From contig CM029663.1 in assembly GCA_017311315.1 (NCBI GenBank), forward strand, positions 37,832,622 through 37,896,621: a stretch of DNA of 64,000 bases, read 5' to 3'. Below the pieces are notes generated by a model, which ran no database searches, was not told the origin of the DNA, and worked only from the letters and a program-made list of their open reading frames with translations. Source of the stretch: Dendrocalamus latiflorus (taxonomy: Eukaryota > Streptophyta > Magnoliopsida > Poales > Poaceae). The position numbers were made by a program, and so were the translations under genes. Shown in pieces: positions 43,472 through 54,416 of this stretch (its first letter is position 1; each line of letters starts with the position of its first letter).

Positions 43472-43987
43472 GTGCAGGTTGAAATTGAAGATGAGGAATT
43501 AAACATTCAACAACCGACATCATTGGAAGTTAAAGATGAGGAGAAAACCACGGTTGAAGATGAAGTACTTGCTGTCCCGTTGATACATCATGATGATTTA
43601 ATACCTACAACACCTACATCAACTGAGGAGAACAACAAAGGTAACAATATTGGTGCTGAAATTAATTGTGAAACGGTGAGTACTTGTGAGAACTCATATG
43701 TGCGAATGAAAATTCCATGTTCTGAAATTTCTTTGCTCAATTTACATAATGTGGAATTGATTACTCAAAAGGAAGTCCTTACTCAAATATCTCCTAGTGA
43801 TTCTTTGTACTATATCATGTTTGATGATCCTAGAGAGCTATCTAGTGTGCTTGAGAATCTTGCTGAAATTTCATGTTTAAAATCACTAGTTAGTGTTTAT
43901 GCCTACACCTATAAGTTTAATGTGTTTCGAATATGCATTACATGTGATAAGCCTGCTGAATTGAAATTGCATATTTTGGATAAATAA
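43472..43987 (+). CDS. Unrecognised acidic frame of the Ty3-like element
   Basis: 171 codons after the gag remnant. The N-terminal half is very acidic (EIEDEELNIQQ, VKDEEKTTVEDEV). The C-terminal half is more hydrophobic with several Cys and Tyr (SLYYIMFDDPRELSSVL, YAYTYKFNVFRICITC). I see no protease, RT, RNase H, integrase or zinc-binding motif. It may be the degenerate C-terminal part of the gag polyprotein or an element-specific accessory frame; the function is unknown. The low-stop AT-rich context also allows chance. Confidence 0.35.
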   Translation: MQVEIEDEELNIQQPTSLEVKDEEKTTVEDEVLAVPLIHHDDLIPTTPTSTEENNKGNNIGAEINCETVSTCENSYVRMKIPCSEISLLNLHNVELITQKEVLTQISPSDSLYYIMFDDPRELSSVLENLAEISCLKSLVSVYAYTYKFNVFRICITCDKPAELKLHILDK

Positions 43988-44233
43988 CGTTTTATACCAT
44001 GTCATGATCACAATGAGATAAGCTTCAACAACAATGCTTCATGTTTAGGAAGATTTTATAATTCTACCTGTTCATCCTTTCATTATCGATCATGTACAAT
44101 TAATCAGAGTAGCGCAGTTGAAGCATGGAAGGCATTAAAGATTTTCTCTTCCATATTTGAACCGTTTGATTTGGTTTTGCCCATTAATGACTTGTCCACG
44201 TACTTCACAAAGTCGAGGACGACTTTTTCTTAT

Positions 44234-44244
44234 GGGAGGGAGAA
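44234..44244 (+). other. Polypurine tract of the Ty3-like element
   Basis: GGGAGGGAGAA directly before the 3' LTR start TGGTGTG. Confidence 0.9.
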
Positions 44245-45251
44245 TGGTGTGAATGAAAACATTGCAATGTATGCATTTGATAGCTATTGTAGTATCAATT
44301 GGTTTGTGCAAAACAATGAGAATGAGAATGACACAATAATTGATTCATACATATACCACGCATATGTGTTGTTCTTTTTGCTTACTACACCCCAGGTAAT
44401 ACTAATGTGAAAGATGGAAGGGTTGTAACTGACCAATACATATACCATGCATACACACTGTATTCTTTGTTTAGTACAATTTCAGGCTATCAAAAGCCGA
44501 TGACGGCTTTTCTTGAAGAAGGGGAGGATGATGCGGATATGATAAGGGCATCGATAGTAATGCCAAAGCTAGTAATGAGACTTCAATAACATGACCAATA
44601 ACAAGAGCACGAGCCAAGAAACTACAATCTCAGTTTTGAAGAGTCAGCGATGGATGGAGATCAAGAATATGTGGCCATCATCCAAGGAAGCACAAGTCCA
44701 CGGCATGAACAATGATCGGTCCATCAATAGTGCCACGCATGAACAGTACGCGCTACAGTATCCAGCCCAAGAATAGTTCCGCGCTACAGTACCAGGCCGT
44801 GAACAGTACCGTGCTACAATACTGGGCCGTGAACAGTACCATGCTACAGTACCATGCCCGTGAACAGTACCGCGCTACAGTAGCTTGCGCGTGAATAGTA
44901 CCACATGGAAAATTTAGTGTTGAATAGCCTTAGGCTGAGACTATATATTGAGGGGTAGACCCCCCATTGTAAAGGGAACCACTTTTGATATTAAAAATAC
45001 TCTTGTTCTTTCTGTTGGCCGAACAACATTGAAGGAATTGGGAGTTAGTCGAAAATCAAGATTGTTCAACCTTTCCGCTGGGAATTGGGAGCGCGATAGA
45101 ACTTCATCTGGTGGTCGTGAAGTTCAACACGTGTGATTGGGCGAATTATAGAGTGCTAACTCTTGCATTGGCAATGGGGGATCACTACGATTCATCAATT
45201 CCACGTGAGTATCCAGATCCTACGTCGAGAAGATCGGGCGACCCCGTATCA
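44245..45251 (+). repeat. 3' LTR of the Ty3-like element (1007 bp)
   Basis: Same length and architecture as 40540-41546. The visible differences are single substitutions clustered in the last third. It ends CCGTATCA before the target duplication AGATA. Confidence 0.95.
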
Positions 45252-46230
45252 AGATATCCCCTGCATTTAGAATTTTTTGAGAATTTTTGGAAACATTTAT
45301 AAATGGATTCCGCGGAGTTTACATGGAGTGTGGGTGTTTCTACCTGATATTTGCCTATCCTAATTTCATTTCACCAAAAGACTATCTATTGGGAATATTT
45401 AATAACATAAATTCAAATATGAGCCACTAGCTTATCACATTGGATTCAAGGCTGGCTCACAGTATATGTCTGATCACATACTCTGCTAGCCCCTGCTCTT
45501 GATCAGATGGCCTAGATTCAAATTTTCTGAATGATACACATTTTACGGAATTATAGAACAGTGATAATTCCTCTAATTGCTTTAAACTGATCTCAATTTA
45601 TTTTAAAAACATACATAGGATAGGACCATGTTGTAGTTTTGAGAAGATACTAACCAACAGAAAGAAATGAAGGTGAGGTGTTCATATGGATCAGGCAGGA
45701 GATCTTGAGCTTCTGCAATAGCCAATAGAGTGTGTTCCAGATATAACAAATATTGTCATACATGTACTCCGCAATTCTATCAGTAATACTGGATGGGTAG
45801 GTTTTCTACCGTCTTAATCTCTGCAGTTGTAAAATGATTACCAACTTACTCCTTTCTGCATTGCAGGTAGCAGTGGTGACAATTGTCGAGGTAGGAGATC
45901 CCAAGGAGATGATATGTGAAGCAGCTGAGAAATCAAATGTTGATTTACTGATCCGTGGGAGTCACAGTCGTGGACCCGTACAAAGGTATGGTCTCATATG
46001 TTGCAATGTTTCGTAAAGTGTTCTTTTCTTGATTCATCAACTCAGTGGATTGTATTTATCTTCACTCATAGCCTTCATACGAATACACACAAAGATCTCA
46101 AGATGCTATAATGTTTTGAAAGCATTGCACATGTGATCCAAAACAGGAAAAACAGGTTACCTAATGCTTGTGACCGCTTGCCACGAGCCACACAGTGTAT
46201 CCCCTAATGCTTATGACTGCTTGCCATGAG

Positions 46231-46640
46231 ACACACAGTGTTGGGATATAGGTAGCCTATGCTAGCGTAGATTATAATTTCTATTGCGTAAACCAAAAAA
46301 CCATACGAGTAAGAGATCATATATCATTATTACTAGACACGTAGTGCGGCGGAAGTAGAGTTGAAGCACCCGGTTCAACATAGCACGCATCGATGTAGTT
46401 GAAGTAGTCGATCATCCTCTGGCCAACTGTCTCTCTCTCTCGTGATCGTCCCAATCAGCACCACAGTCGCAGCAGCTTCTCTACCAAAGTCCACATATAC
46501 AAGAATAGAACGTCGTGCGTCGATGTGCTAGCACTAGCACGCACGGTAGGCTTTTGAGAGGTGACAACTAGGGTTTCGTTGGATGTATTTCGGGATACAC
46601 CTCTCAGCCCCGCGCCATGATGGTTCATATAAATGGACTT
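46231..46640 (-). mobile_element. Partial LTR, Copia-like
   Basis: Begins TGTTGGGATATAGG at 46231 and includes GCGGCGGAAGTAGAG and a minus-strand ATATAAATGG-like context near its right end. The texture and start match Copia LTRs known to me from grasses. The right edge runs into a different repeat near 46640, and there is no partner copy or target duplication. Confidence 0.4.
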
Positions 46641-46659
46641 GTTTTTATAGTGCACAATC

Positions 46660-47745
46660 GCTTATGGTAGAATGATGATGTTTATGTTTAAAATGATGTT
46701 GTTGACAATTGTTTAGTATTGCTAATTAATTAATGAAAAGTAAATATCGCATTGCATGTGAGCGTCAAAGGTGTAAATACCTACTTCGATAGGCACTCCA
46801 CGGGAGTGGAGGTGAGACCCTGTATGAAAAGGACATGGCGAGAGTCTGAATTGTAACCCTGTATGAAAATAGATAGGGCAAGAGTCAGAGTTATGATCCT
46901 GTATGAAAAAGGACAGGACAACCCTGTATGAAAAATGACAGGGCAAGGGTGTGTTGATGGGTGAACTCTTAGCTATACTAGTATATGCAGAAGAAGTGTT
47001 GAGACATGTGCATGAGTATTGCATTGCATTCTTGAAAAATGAAAAGTGATTTGAGTTAGTGAGATATGTGATTGAAAATTGATGAGAATGAATATGAGGA
47101 ATTGAACAATGATAAATGATTATGAATTGCTAATAAGATGATGCCTCGTCTAGTATTCTGCTTTGTACTTACCGAGTTATGGACTCACCCTTCCTTATTT
47201 ATTATTTTTAGGTGAACGTTGAAGACGTCATGCATGGGTGGATGTAGAACATAGATTATTACACACTTGTTGCTCTTCACTTCACCTAGCTATTTATCAC
47301 TTATGGACGGAACAATTTAGTAATTTTCATAGTATTGATTAGACTATTTATAGTTCCCCTTAGTCTCCATAGCTCCTAGTATTGCTACTTAATACTTTAC
47401 TCAATTTAGACTTGTTTATGATTCATCTTGGTTATTGTTGTTTCATCTTTAAGTTCAGCTTATGGTTTACAGTGTTTTTTTTCAAGAAACCCGATGGGAG
47501 GCCCGTAGGGTGTAATTAAAATATATAAAAAAGAGGTTTATGTACAAGAAGAATTATGGTTTACAATGTTGCTGAAATTTATGTTTACTATCTTGTTGAA
47601 TATTTATTATTGAAGTCTAGATGTTGATAATGCTAGATTACTGATTAAAATTGATGGTGATAGTCGTTGTAGATGTCAATTAAAATTGATGGTGATAGTC
47701 GTTGTAGGTGACATCTTAGGCTTTTGTTAAGTCGGGGTGTTACGA
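46660..47745 (+). mobile_element. Partial Ty3-like LTR
   Basis: Contains a degenerate tandem of CCTGTATGAAAA..GACAGGGCAAG units at 46817-46950, the CTCACCCTTCCTTATTTATT...AGGTGAACGTTGAAG region and the end GTCGGGGTGTTAC, words I associate with grass Ty3 LTRs. A 37-bp tandem duplication (ATTAAAATTGATGGTGATAG) occurs at about 47646-47715. No coding part or partner LTR is present. Confidence 0.45.
47475..47553 (-). mobile_element. LINE/SINE 3' fragment
   Basis: A 79-bp insert on the minus strand ends in an eight-base A tail (T-run at its plus-strand start). It is flanked by a 15-bp duplication with one mismatch, TTATGGTTTACAGTG (47460-47474) and TTATGGTTTACAATG (47554-47568). Confidence 0.8.
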
Positions 47746-48420
47746 CTAGCAACAAGATCATGCTAATTATAGATATGCCTCTCACACTAATGAAGATTGA
47801 ACTGCATGAACAAGCAATATAACACAATAATTTCTCTTGAGTAACCTAAGATAAAGATAGATTGCATTGGTGAGTTGTTCAAATCCGCTAACCTTTTATA
47901 CTCACCGTCGATTTCTGGTACTCAAATTATGGCTGGATTAGCCCAGTTACGTGAAAACCTAATAACAAAAGCCCAATTACATGAAAACCTAATAACAAAA
48001 CACATTTTGGTGGGTGACATGAAATAAATGGGTGTTGAACCAGAACATCTTTAGGCCAACAAATAAAAGCCACAACTACACCTATAAAAATAATCATTGG
48101 TTAATTGGATGTGTTTTGGTGATGTTCTCTTATAAATTTATCATGATCATCAATTACCTATAATTAGCATCTTATTTAAAAATAATCAGTGTGTGCAATG
48201 TATAACAGGTGATGACACTTCTCATGCTGCTGTGAGCAACTGCCCTTCCTAGTAGCAGTGACGATTCAGCGACACCAGCGGCATAGCCATGTATGCACCT
48301 ATGTGCTAGTAGTTGGTGTATTGTTGAGTGTACAAATAAGTCGCCTTACCATGGGCTACAAAGGTTATGGCCATAAACAACATAATACAAATATCATGTC
48401 TACTAGATATGGATGTACAA
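47746..48420. other. Intergenic stretch, no gene seen
   Basis: AT-rich DNA. A GTGAGCAACTGCCC word near 48231 vaguely recalls the missing USP last exon but cannot be supported in frame. Confidence 0.3.
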
Positions 48421-48793
48421 CAATAAAGTTTAAATATCTCTCAAATAAATAGATTACTAATTGTTGCAGGCTTATTTTGCTTCTGGTTTTGACCAAGGAT
48501 ATTCTATTATGCCTATCATAGATCTTTGTTTTTCATATTTTTCTTATGCCTCTTCATATCAATTTACATATTATGCCCAAATTCCTTGCTATTTTCACGC
48601 CAACCATAAAAATTCTGAGTAATAGCGTGTGGTTCCTGCATTTGCTTTAAATCAACTCAAATGCTTCTAGCAATATATTGGAATCATACTTCTACTATAA
48701 TGCAATTTTTATTTAGCTTGAAACCAACTAATATCCTATAGCGTTCAACTTACAGAATTATTAAATAAGAAATAATGTTATAATGGGTAGAAT
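48421..48793 (+). repeat. 373-bp direct repeat, copy 1
   Basis: CAATAAAGTTTAAATATCTC at 48421 begins a segment that recurs at 50691-51062 with about 90-95% identity by eye. It has no TG...CA ends and no coding potential. Confidence 0.9.
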
Positions 48794-50389
48794 TATCTAG
48801 ACTTCAAATCTCCATGTGTAAGTTATTCTATACTTGTTCAAGGATTATGCTATTTTCTTAACAAAAATGATTCTTCAGAGATCGACATAAAACCAATAAA
48901 TTCCATTTGTTCATGTGTTGCCATTTTTTTTGCCTATTAGGCATGAATGCACAAAATACTAGTGGATAAATGACCTACATGGTTTGAATTGTTTATCTTG
49001 AGTCTTAGTGGATATCAAGAGCACATTTTCAACAATTATTTATAATAGAGAGGATGACATATTATTTACAACATTAGGCTTAAAATTCACAATTTTATTA
49101 CGTGCAAGATTAAAGATTTCACTACAGGTAAGAGGTGCTATTGGCAAGTATTTACTATAGAGAAGATGTGCTACTAGGAGAGGACAAGTTAGATAAGGTA
49201 AAAAAACCTATACAACAGATAAGTTCTACCCTTTTTAGCAATTTGCCCTATTTTTCTAGGAAAAGACATTATTCTAATGCAAACTTTTTTCAGCCTAAAG
49301 CAAAAGATAAGAACTTGCTTTACATGAGCATAATCAAGTCCTTCATGAACTATATCTAAACTAATAATGTAACTTATGTAGACAAGTCATATCTAATCAT
49401 TGCTAAGGGGTAACAACGGGACTACTGTAGGTCTATATATCTCTCCCCAGTATCCATAATCCACATGTGCCTACTTTCTTCCCCCTTTGTAAACTTCCTG
49501 CTTACATAGTCCAAATATGGTGCATGACATGATTATATTATGTTAGACTACCTATCCCAAAAATGACAATTTAATCTAGTTGTGTTATGCCTACATGAGC
49601 ACAATTGACTTTTGCGTGATTGCACGTACAGCTGCACTTCCTGTGCGACAGCAAACGGTGGCACTCCTAGCACCACAGCTTAACCAAGAGATAAGACTAT
49701 AATATTAATATTAATATTCACTATCCAAGTAAGGTGGGTGCTACCATCCAGAGCAGTCAAGATTCCTCTTAGTGTGTCTAACATATCCAACAATTTTCAT
49801 GCAATTTTCTACAAGTTTACTGTTGGTAAATAATTTTAAATGCATGAAATGAGTGCAAAATAGTAAATATTGATTAAATCTACTTAGTACATAATTTTCC
49901 TAGCATTTTTCGAGCTACAACTAGGACTAGGCATTATAATAAGCATAACTTATATTTGGGACCTCGCACCCAAGAATGTCGATTCGTGCAAACGAAAATT
50001 AAAGCAACTAGAGGCCAACCATCTACAAAATTAATCTCACTACTATAAGGCAAAATGGTGATCGAATTTGACAACATGTCATAGCCTATAGAATAGTCGT
50101 AACGTGTGAAATAACTTGTGTCATTGGGCAATCCAAACAACCAATCATCACAACTAGAATAAGATCAATCTCACAATTAAACCATGCAAAAGTAGATAAA
50201 CAAATAAACACAAGAGATGAGAGAGAGAGAGCAATCCGGCAATCTTCTATATTGATATCATTTGATATGTACTGATAGATACCATCTCCACATATTTATA
50301 GTGCAAAGTTCTTTTGGTATACATCTACGACTTCTTGGAAGTCAAGAAACCGGTGGGTCAGAGGCTAGCCACGACCCCATTACCAATAA
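48794..50389. other. Intergenic stretch between repeat copies, no gene seen
   Basis: AT-rich with short unsupported frames only. Confidence 0.4.
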
Positions 50390-50670
50390 GGACATGTACA
50401 ATGATATATGTTTGCTATATGTAAGCCTATGCCACATAAGATTTTGGATAATGTAGAGGAGAGAGCGAAAGATGTTGTTTATTGTTTAACAGACAATCTT
50501 ATAGACAACTTTCTAATGCATATATCATTGTATAAATAACTCATTAATTGTATAAGGCCACTATAAATAATTATATAGACAACCTATTGTATAAACTATC
50601 TTTAATCCTATCTATAACTGATATAGATGTGTATTACAGACAACCATCTTCTATACTATTGTACATGCCC
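50390..50670 (+). mobile_element. Tourist-like MITE with GACATGTACAATG termini
   Basis: 281 bp from GGACATGTACAATGATA to TACTATTGTACATGCCC, flanked by TAA on both sides (50387-50389, 50671-50673). The termini resemble 37703-37933. Confidence 0.88.
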
Positions 50671-50690
50671 TAAATAATACGAATGTCATG

Positions 50691-51062
50691 CAATAAAGTT
50701 TAAATATCTCTCAAATAAATAGATTACTAATTGTTGCATGCTTATTTTGCTTCTGGCTTTGACCAATGATATTCTATTGTGCCTATCATGGATATTTGTT
50801 TTTCATATTTTCCTTATGCCTCTTCATATCAGTTTACATCGTATGCCCAAATTCCTTCCTATTTTCACGCCAACCATAAAATTTTTGAGTGATAGCGTGT
50901 GGTTCTTGCATTTGCTTTAAATCAACTCAAATGCTTCTAGCAATATATTGGAATCATACTTCTACTATAATGCAATTTTATTTGGCTTGAAACCAACTCA
51001 TGTCCTAAAACGCTCAGCTTACAGAATTATTAAATAAGAAATAATGTTATAATGGGTAGAAT
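50691..51062 (+). repeat. 373-bp direct repeat, copy 2
   Basis: Partner of 48421-48793 in direct orientation, 2.27 kb apart. It starts 20 bp to the right of a MITE (50390-50670). Confidence 0.9.
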
Positions 51063-51163
51063 CATAACTTGTTCTCGTTATCTGTTGTTCTCACTCTGTC
51101 AAATTTTTGAGCCTTTACCAATGCGACAGCATGGAACTAGTAGAGGCCACCTTAGGCAGTTTA

Positions 51164-51386
51164 GGCCCCGTTTGGCACAGCTCCACCACCGGCTCCTGGA
51201 GCTGTTTGGAGCTGTTTTGTGCCAAACGGGGTATAACAAAATAGCTCCACCCAAGGAGTCCCTTAAAACCTGCTGAGACAAAAGTAGCTCCTTGGGTGGA
51301 GCTGAAAAAAGTAGCTTCACCCAGCTTCACTTGTGAAGTAAAAAAAACAGCTCCACTTGTGAAGTGGAGCCGTGCCAAACGGGCCC
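51164..51386 (+). mobile_element. TIR MITE, GGCCCCGTTTGGCACAG family
   Basis: 223 bp from GGCCCCGTTTGGCACAGCTC to GTGCCAAACGGGCCC, flanked by TTA (51161-51163, 51387-51389). A third terminus-like GTGCCAAACGGGG lies inside at about 51220-51233, so the left third can itself fold as a 70-bp hairpin element. Confidence 0.9.
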
Positions 51387-52416
51387 TTAATTTGTCACTC
51401 TAGCGGTTGGCAGGACAATTTTGGCTTTCCTCTCCACGTCAGCTTCTAATGCCAATGAAATAGCTTCGGCCTCCTAAGTACAAAATGGTCTCTTGCTTCG
51501 AATTTATGTGAAGGATAGATTTGAATAGCTCGTGTTTGGTTTGCGACCATAACTTGTCGTACGCCCATGAACTACTTGTCATAGTGGCACAATTACATTC
51601 TCGCCAAAACATTCTGTGTAGATATCCCACATATTTATGTCCAGATAGCCCACATACTTACCACCTTAGATCAAAATAAATTATTCCGTCAAGTATACAG
51701 CTGTTAATTTACAGGAAAAGAGTTACTACACTACGCTACACCGTTCGCATCAATCCAAACAGTATAACATCCCTTCCCGCCTCTCTCTTCTCAGCGCCGA
51801 GTCTCCGCCGCTTCCCTCCCCTTCATCTCTCTTCTTAGCGCCACCCTCCCCGCCACTCCCAAGTTTGGTGCTCTCCTCACCTCCCTGCTCGTCGCCCCCA
51901 ATTGTTCTCCGCTGCCACTCCCCCTCCCTTCCCCTTTTCTCCGGTGCGAGCAGCTCTGCACCCCTCCTCCGCCTCCCCCCACCCCGTCCTCCACCACCGG
52001 TTGTCGACGGAGACCTTGCCGCCTCATCGCGCTACTGTCTCTCCCTCCCCCATTGTCACCACCCCGCCCAACCTAATATTCACAGCGCCGCCGCCTCGCC
52101 CTTTCCTCTCTCCGTCGTTGCCCACCGCCGTCCACCACCTAACACTCTCCGCCACAGCCCACCATCGGACCATCGTCTCCTTGACCTCCCTCTATATCCA
52201 GGGACGTGGTAAACCCGTTATTGCAGTAGCATTCCCCTGTCACTAGATCCGGAGCAGCAGAGGAGGAAGGGGAGATAGCGGCACCGACAGAAGAGGAGGA
52301 AGGGGAGACATCGCGAACATAATCGAACTATATCCTGTTGGTAAAGAAATATACCGTTCTTTAATTTTTCTCTTACAAGGAATCCAAAAGATGGTAACTT
52401 ACCAAGGATAGACTTA
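51387..52416. other. Intergenic stretch with a CT/GC-rich block
   Basis: Positions 51780-52330 are pyrimidine-rich and GC-rich, with repeated CTCTCTTCT(C/T)AGCGCC and AGAGGAGGAAGGGGAGA words. Open frames across it encode low-complexity Pro/Ser/His sequence without a domain. It could be the 5' part of an unrecognised gene, but I cannot support that. Confidence 0.35.
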
Positions 52417-52721
52417 GAGCAAGTACAATAATGGTCTTATAGCCAAGCTAGTCAGCATTTTTGCTGATGTGGAGGAGAGAAGAGAGGAGAGAGATGAGAG
52501 CTTGGCTCTCATGCAAGCAACAAGCTGGGCACGGGAGCATATGCAGTGGTGGGCCAAGATAATAAATGTATGTGAGGAGGAATAGGAAAGAGAATGTGAG
52601 ACATGGTACCACATAATAATAAAAAACCTTTTGTAGACAAATAGAAGACAAATTATTGTATAACTTGGCTCTTATAACTTGACTTATAGCCAAGCACTTG
52701 GCTCTATTATTGGACTTGCTC
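52417..52721 (+). mobile_element. Tourist-like MITE with GAGCAAGTACAATA termini
   Basis: 305 bp from GAGCAAGTACAATAATGG to CTATTATTGGACTTGCTC, flanked by TTA (52414-52416, 52722-52724). Subterminal ATAGCCAAGC words repeat in inverted orientation. Confidence 0.9.
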
Positions 52722-53919
52722 TTATAAGTGCTAGCACACGCAGTAAATGCTTGGATTCAAAGCTACATACGCGAATTGGAATGGTGAGAAGTATGGTACG
52801 TTAAGTCTGGCAAAACATTTTCTTTATGTGATAGATAGATAGAGTAGCCAAAACGTATTAATTCCACAACAGCTAACAAACAAGTCAGAATTCCAAACTG
52901 AAGCGGAGCAAGTTGCTGGAGGAATTTCCGCTGACGAAAACAATTTCTACGAAAATTCTCGATAAACAAATTTGGACGGCTCGTCTCTGATGCTGCACGC
53001 CCACTTCTTCGGACGTCCCACAACATGTCACCATTCGCCACTAGATTCTCTCACCAAACCACAGACTTTGACGAATTTACCCTAGGCAAATATTTTACTT
53101 GCAATGGTTAGGTATTCAGGCACTACTAATCCAACCGTGAGACGGGGGGCTATGGGGGATGTAACCAGGCGCACGTCCAGCCCGTGGATTTTATAAGTGG
53201 CTCCGGCAAGTGGGCAACTAGACAGGCAACTGGCTGATGATCCGCTTAAATTATCTTATATAGGTTAGGTTCTTTGAGCTAAGGCTGATAGTTTTTAATA
53301 CTACTGTGAGTGTTTGTATGAATATACTAAATAGCAATAGATCAATAAATTGTTTTAATAAAGCCATTTTGATAGTATTTTGAAAAGACGATAAAAAAAA
53401 TTATATTATCTATTTATTTAAAAGATTATAAATTATAAATCATAAACTGATAAAGACAAGACCAGTCGTCATTTAATTGTAAATCAGCGTAACAATGGCT
53501 GGGTCCTCCTCCCTTCGCTTCCATTCCATTCCAAGTTGCACGGAAACAGGCGTGGGAAAAACCGCGGAAGTGGGAGCCGTTGGGAAGCCGCGCAAACCGC
53601 TGCACCGCCCAAAGTCACGTTCGTCTGCATAAAAAAGGACGGTGGAGAGGAGAGACGGTGGATCGATCCATCTAATCTTCCTTGGACTCTGGGATTGCGG
53701 CTAATATTCAAGGAAGTTGGGCTCCGTGATTTCGATGCGTGCTGCTATATGCTGGGATCTCCAATCAGTGGGCAGCATGGCCGGCACAGTTGTTGGCTGT
53801 TGCTTCTGCATTTTTTGGAGGACCCTGAATGATGAGTGTGTTGGTTTGGCCAGATAATTTTGCTTCATACGCATGTGAAATTTGCCAAACATGTAGCATT
53901 CTAAACTTTACTCGAAACT
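52722..53919. other. Intergenic stretch, no gene seen
   Basis: No supported reading frame. A GC-rich patch at 53520-53700 has no recognised domain. Confidence 0.35.
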
Positions 53920-54308
53920 CTGTCTAGTATCTTAAACTATAAAAATAGATATTTGGTCCCTGGGCTTTGCAATCCGGTTCAAATAATATCCTAACATGAT
54001 TTCGCATAGTGGTATTACCCACGTGGCACGATGAGTAGACAATTTTACCACATAAAATGACACGCTAGTCAAGTCAATGGTATATAGGGCCCACAAAGGC
54101 TTCTTCCCTACTGAGCTCCCAGTAGTGCTTCTATGACTACCGTCCCATGTAGTTCTCCCTCTTTGTTTCGATTTGGGAGAAAAGTTCTTATAGACTCCAC
54201 GTAAAGTTTGTAATACCATCGTCCAAAACCGGATCAGAGTGTTATTTGAACTGGATTGCAAAGTTTTTAAGTTAAATATCTAACTTTATAGTTTGAGATG
54301 TTAGACAG
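53920..54308. mobile_element. MITE with ~75-bp inverted termini
   Basis: The left arm starting CTGTCTAGTATCT at 53920 and the right arm ending GATGTTAGACAG at 54308 are inverted copies over about 75 bp (CTTTGCAATCC, GGTTCAAATAA blocks). ACT flanks both sides (53917-53919, 54309-54311) as a candidate 3-bp target duplication. No coding capacity. The superfamily is unclear. Confidence 0.85.
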
Positions 54309-54416
54309 ACTTTTAAATAAAATTTAAGGATGGATTGTTTCTTCTAGTTATCATATGCATGACGACAGGTATAATGTTACCTGTCCACTTCCGGGAGGTG
54401 CAATACCTCATTTCTA

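Larger units (their letters stand above)
40540..45251 (+). mobile_element. Young non-autonomous Ty3-like LTR element
   Basis: LTRs of exactly 1007 bp each are flanked by the identical duplication AGATA (40535-40539, 45252-45256). The primer site, polypurine tract and a gag-like frame are present, but there is no protease, reverse transcriptase, RNase H or integrase in the 2.7-kb interior. The two LTRs differ at only about eight sites by eye (~0.8%), so the insertion is recent. It sits in the long intron of the USP pseudogene in the gene's orientation. The Ty3 assignment rests on the gag type and the CGAGGACGACTTTT-like pre-tract sequence. Confidence 0.93.
39194..45986 (+). pseudogene. Universal stress protein A-like gene, broken
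   Basis: Three USP-type coding blocks on the plus strand. Block 1 (39194-39390) has KVMVAVDASECSHYALRWAL in one frame and TPLLVLTMQPLVPLGYLSAAAFGA in another. Block 2 (39487-39582) has PIKSMQEQQQQLTQ and then KAKAICAEHG in a shifted frame, ending at a GTATGT donor. Block 3 (45868-45986) has EVGDPKEMICEAAEKSNVDLLI.GSHSRGPVQR between an AG acceptor and a GT donor. The family is a small cytosolic nucleotide-binding stress protein of ~170 residues. At least three frameshifts, a 6.3-kb intron carrying a retrotransposon, and no identifiable last exon (the usual FLGSVS...PVLVV block) make it a pseudogene. A sequencing-error explanation for one of the shifts cannot be excluded. Confidence 0.8.

Noticed and set aside
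48225..48260. Candidate last exon of the USP gene (GTGAGCAACTGCCC)
   Set aside because: Only a few bases resemble the expected block and it contains a stop straight after; no frame support.
51865..52246. Possible 5' exon of a gene
   Set aside because: Pyrimidine-rich Pro/Ser-coding sequence without a domain or a supported downstream exon.
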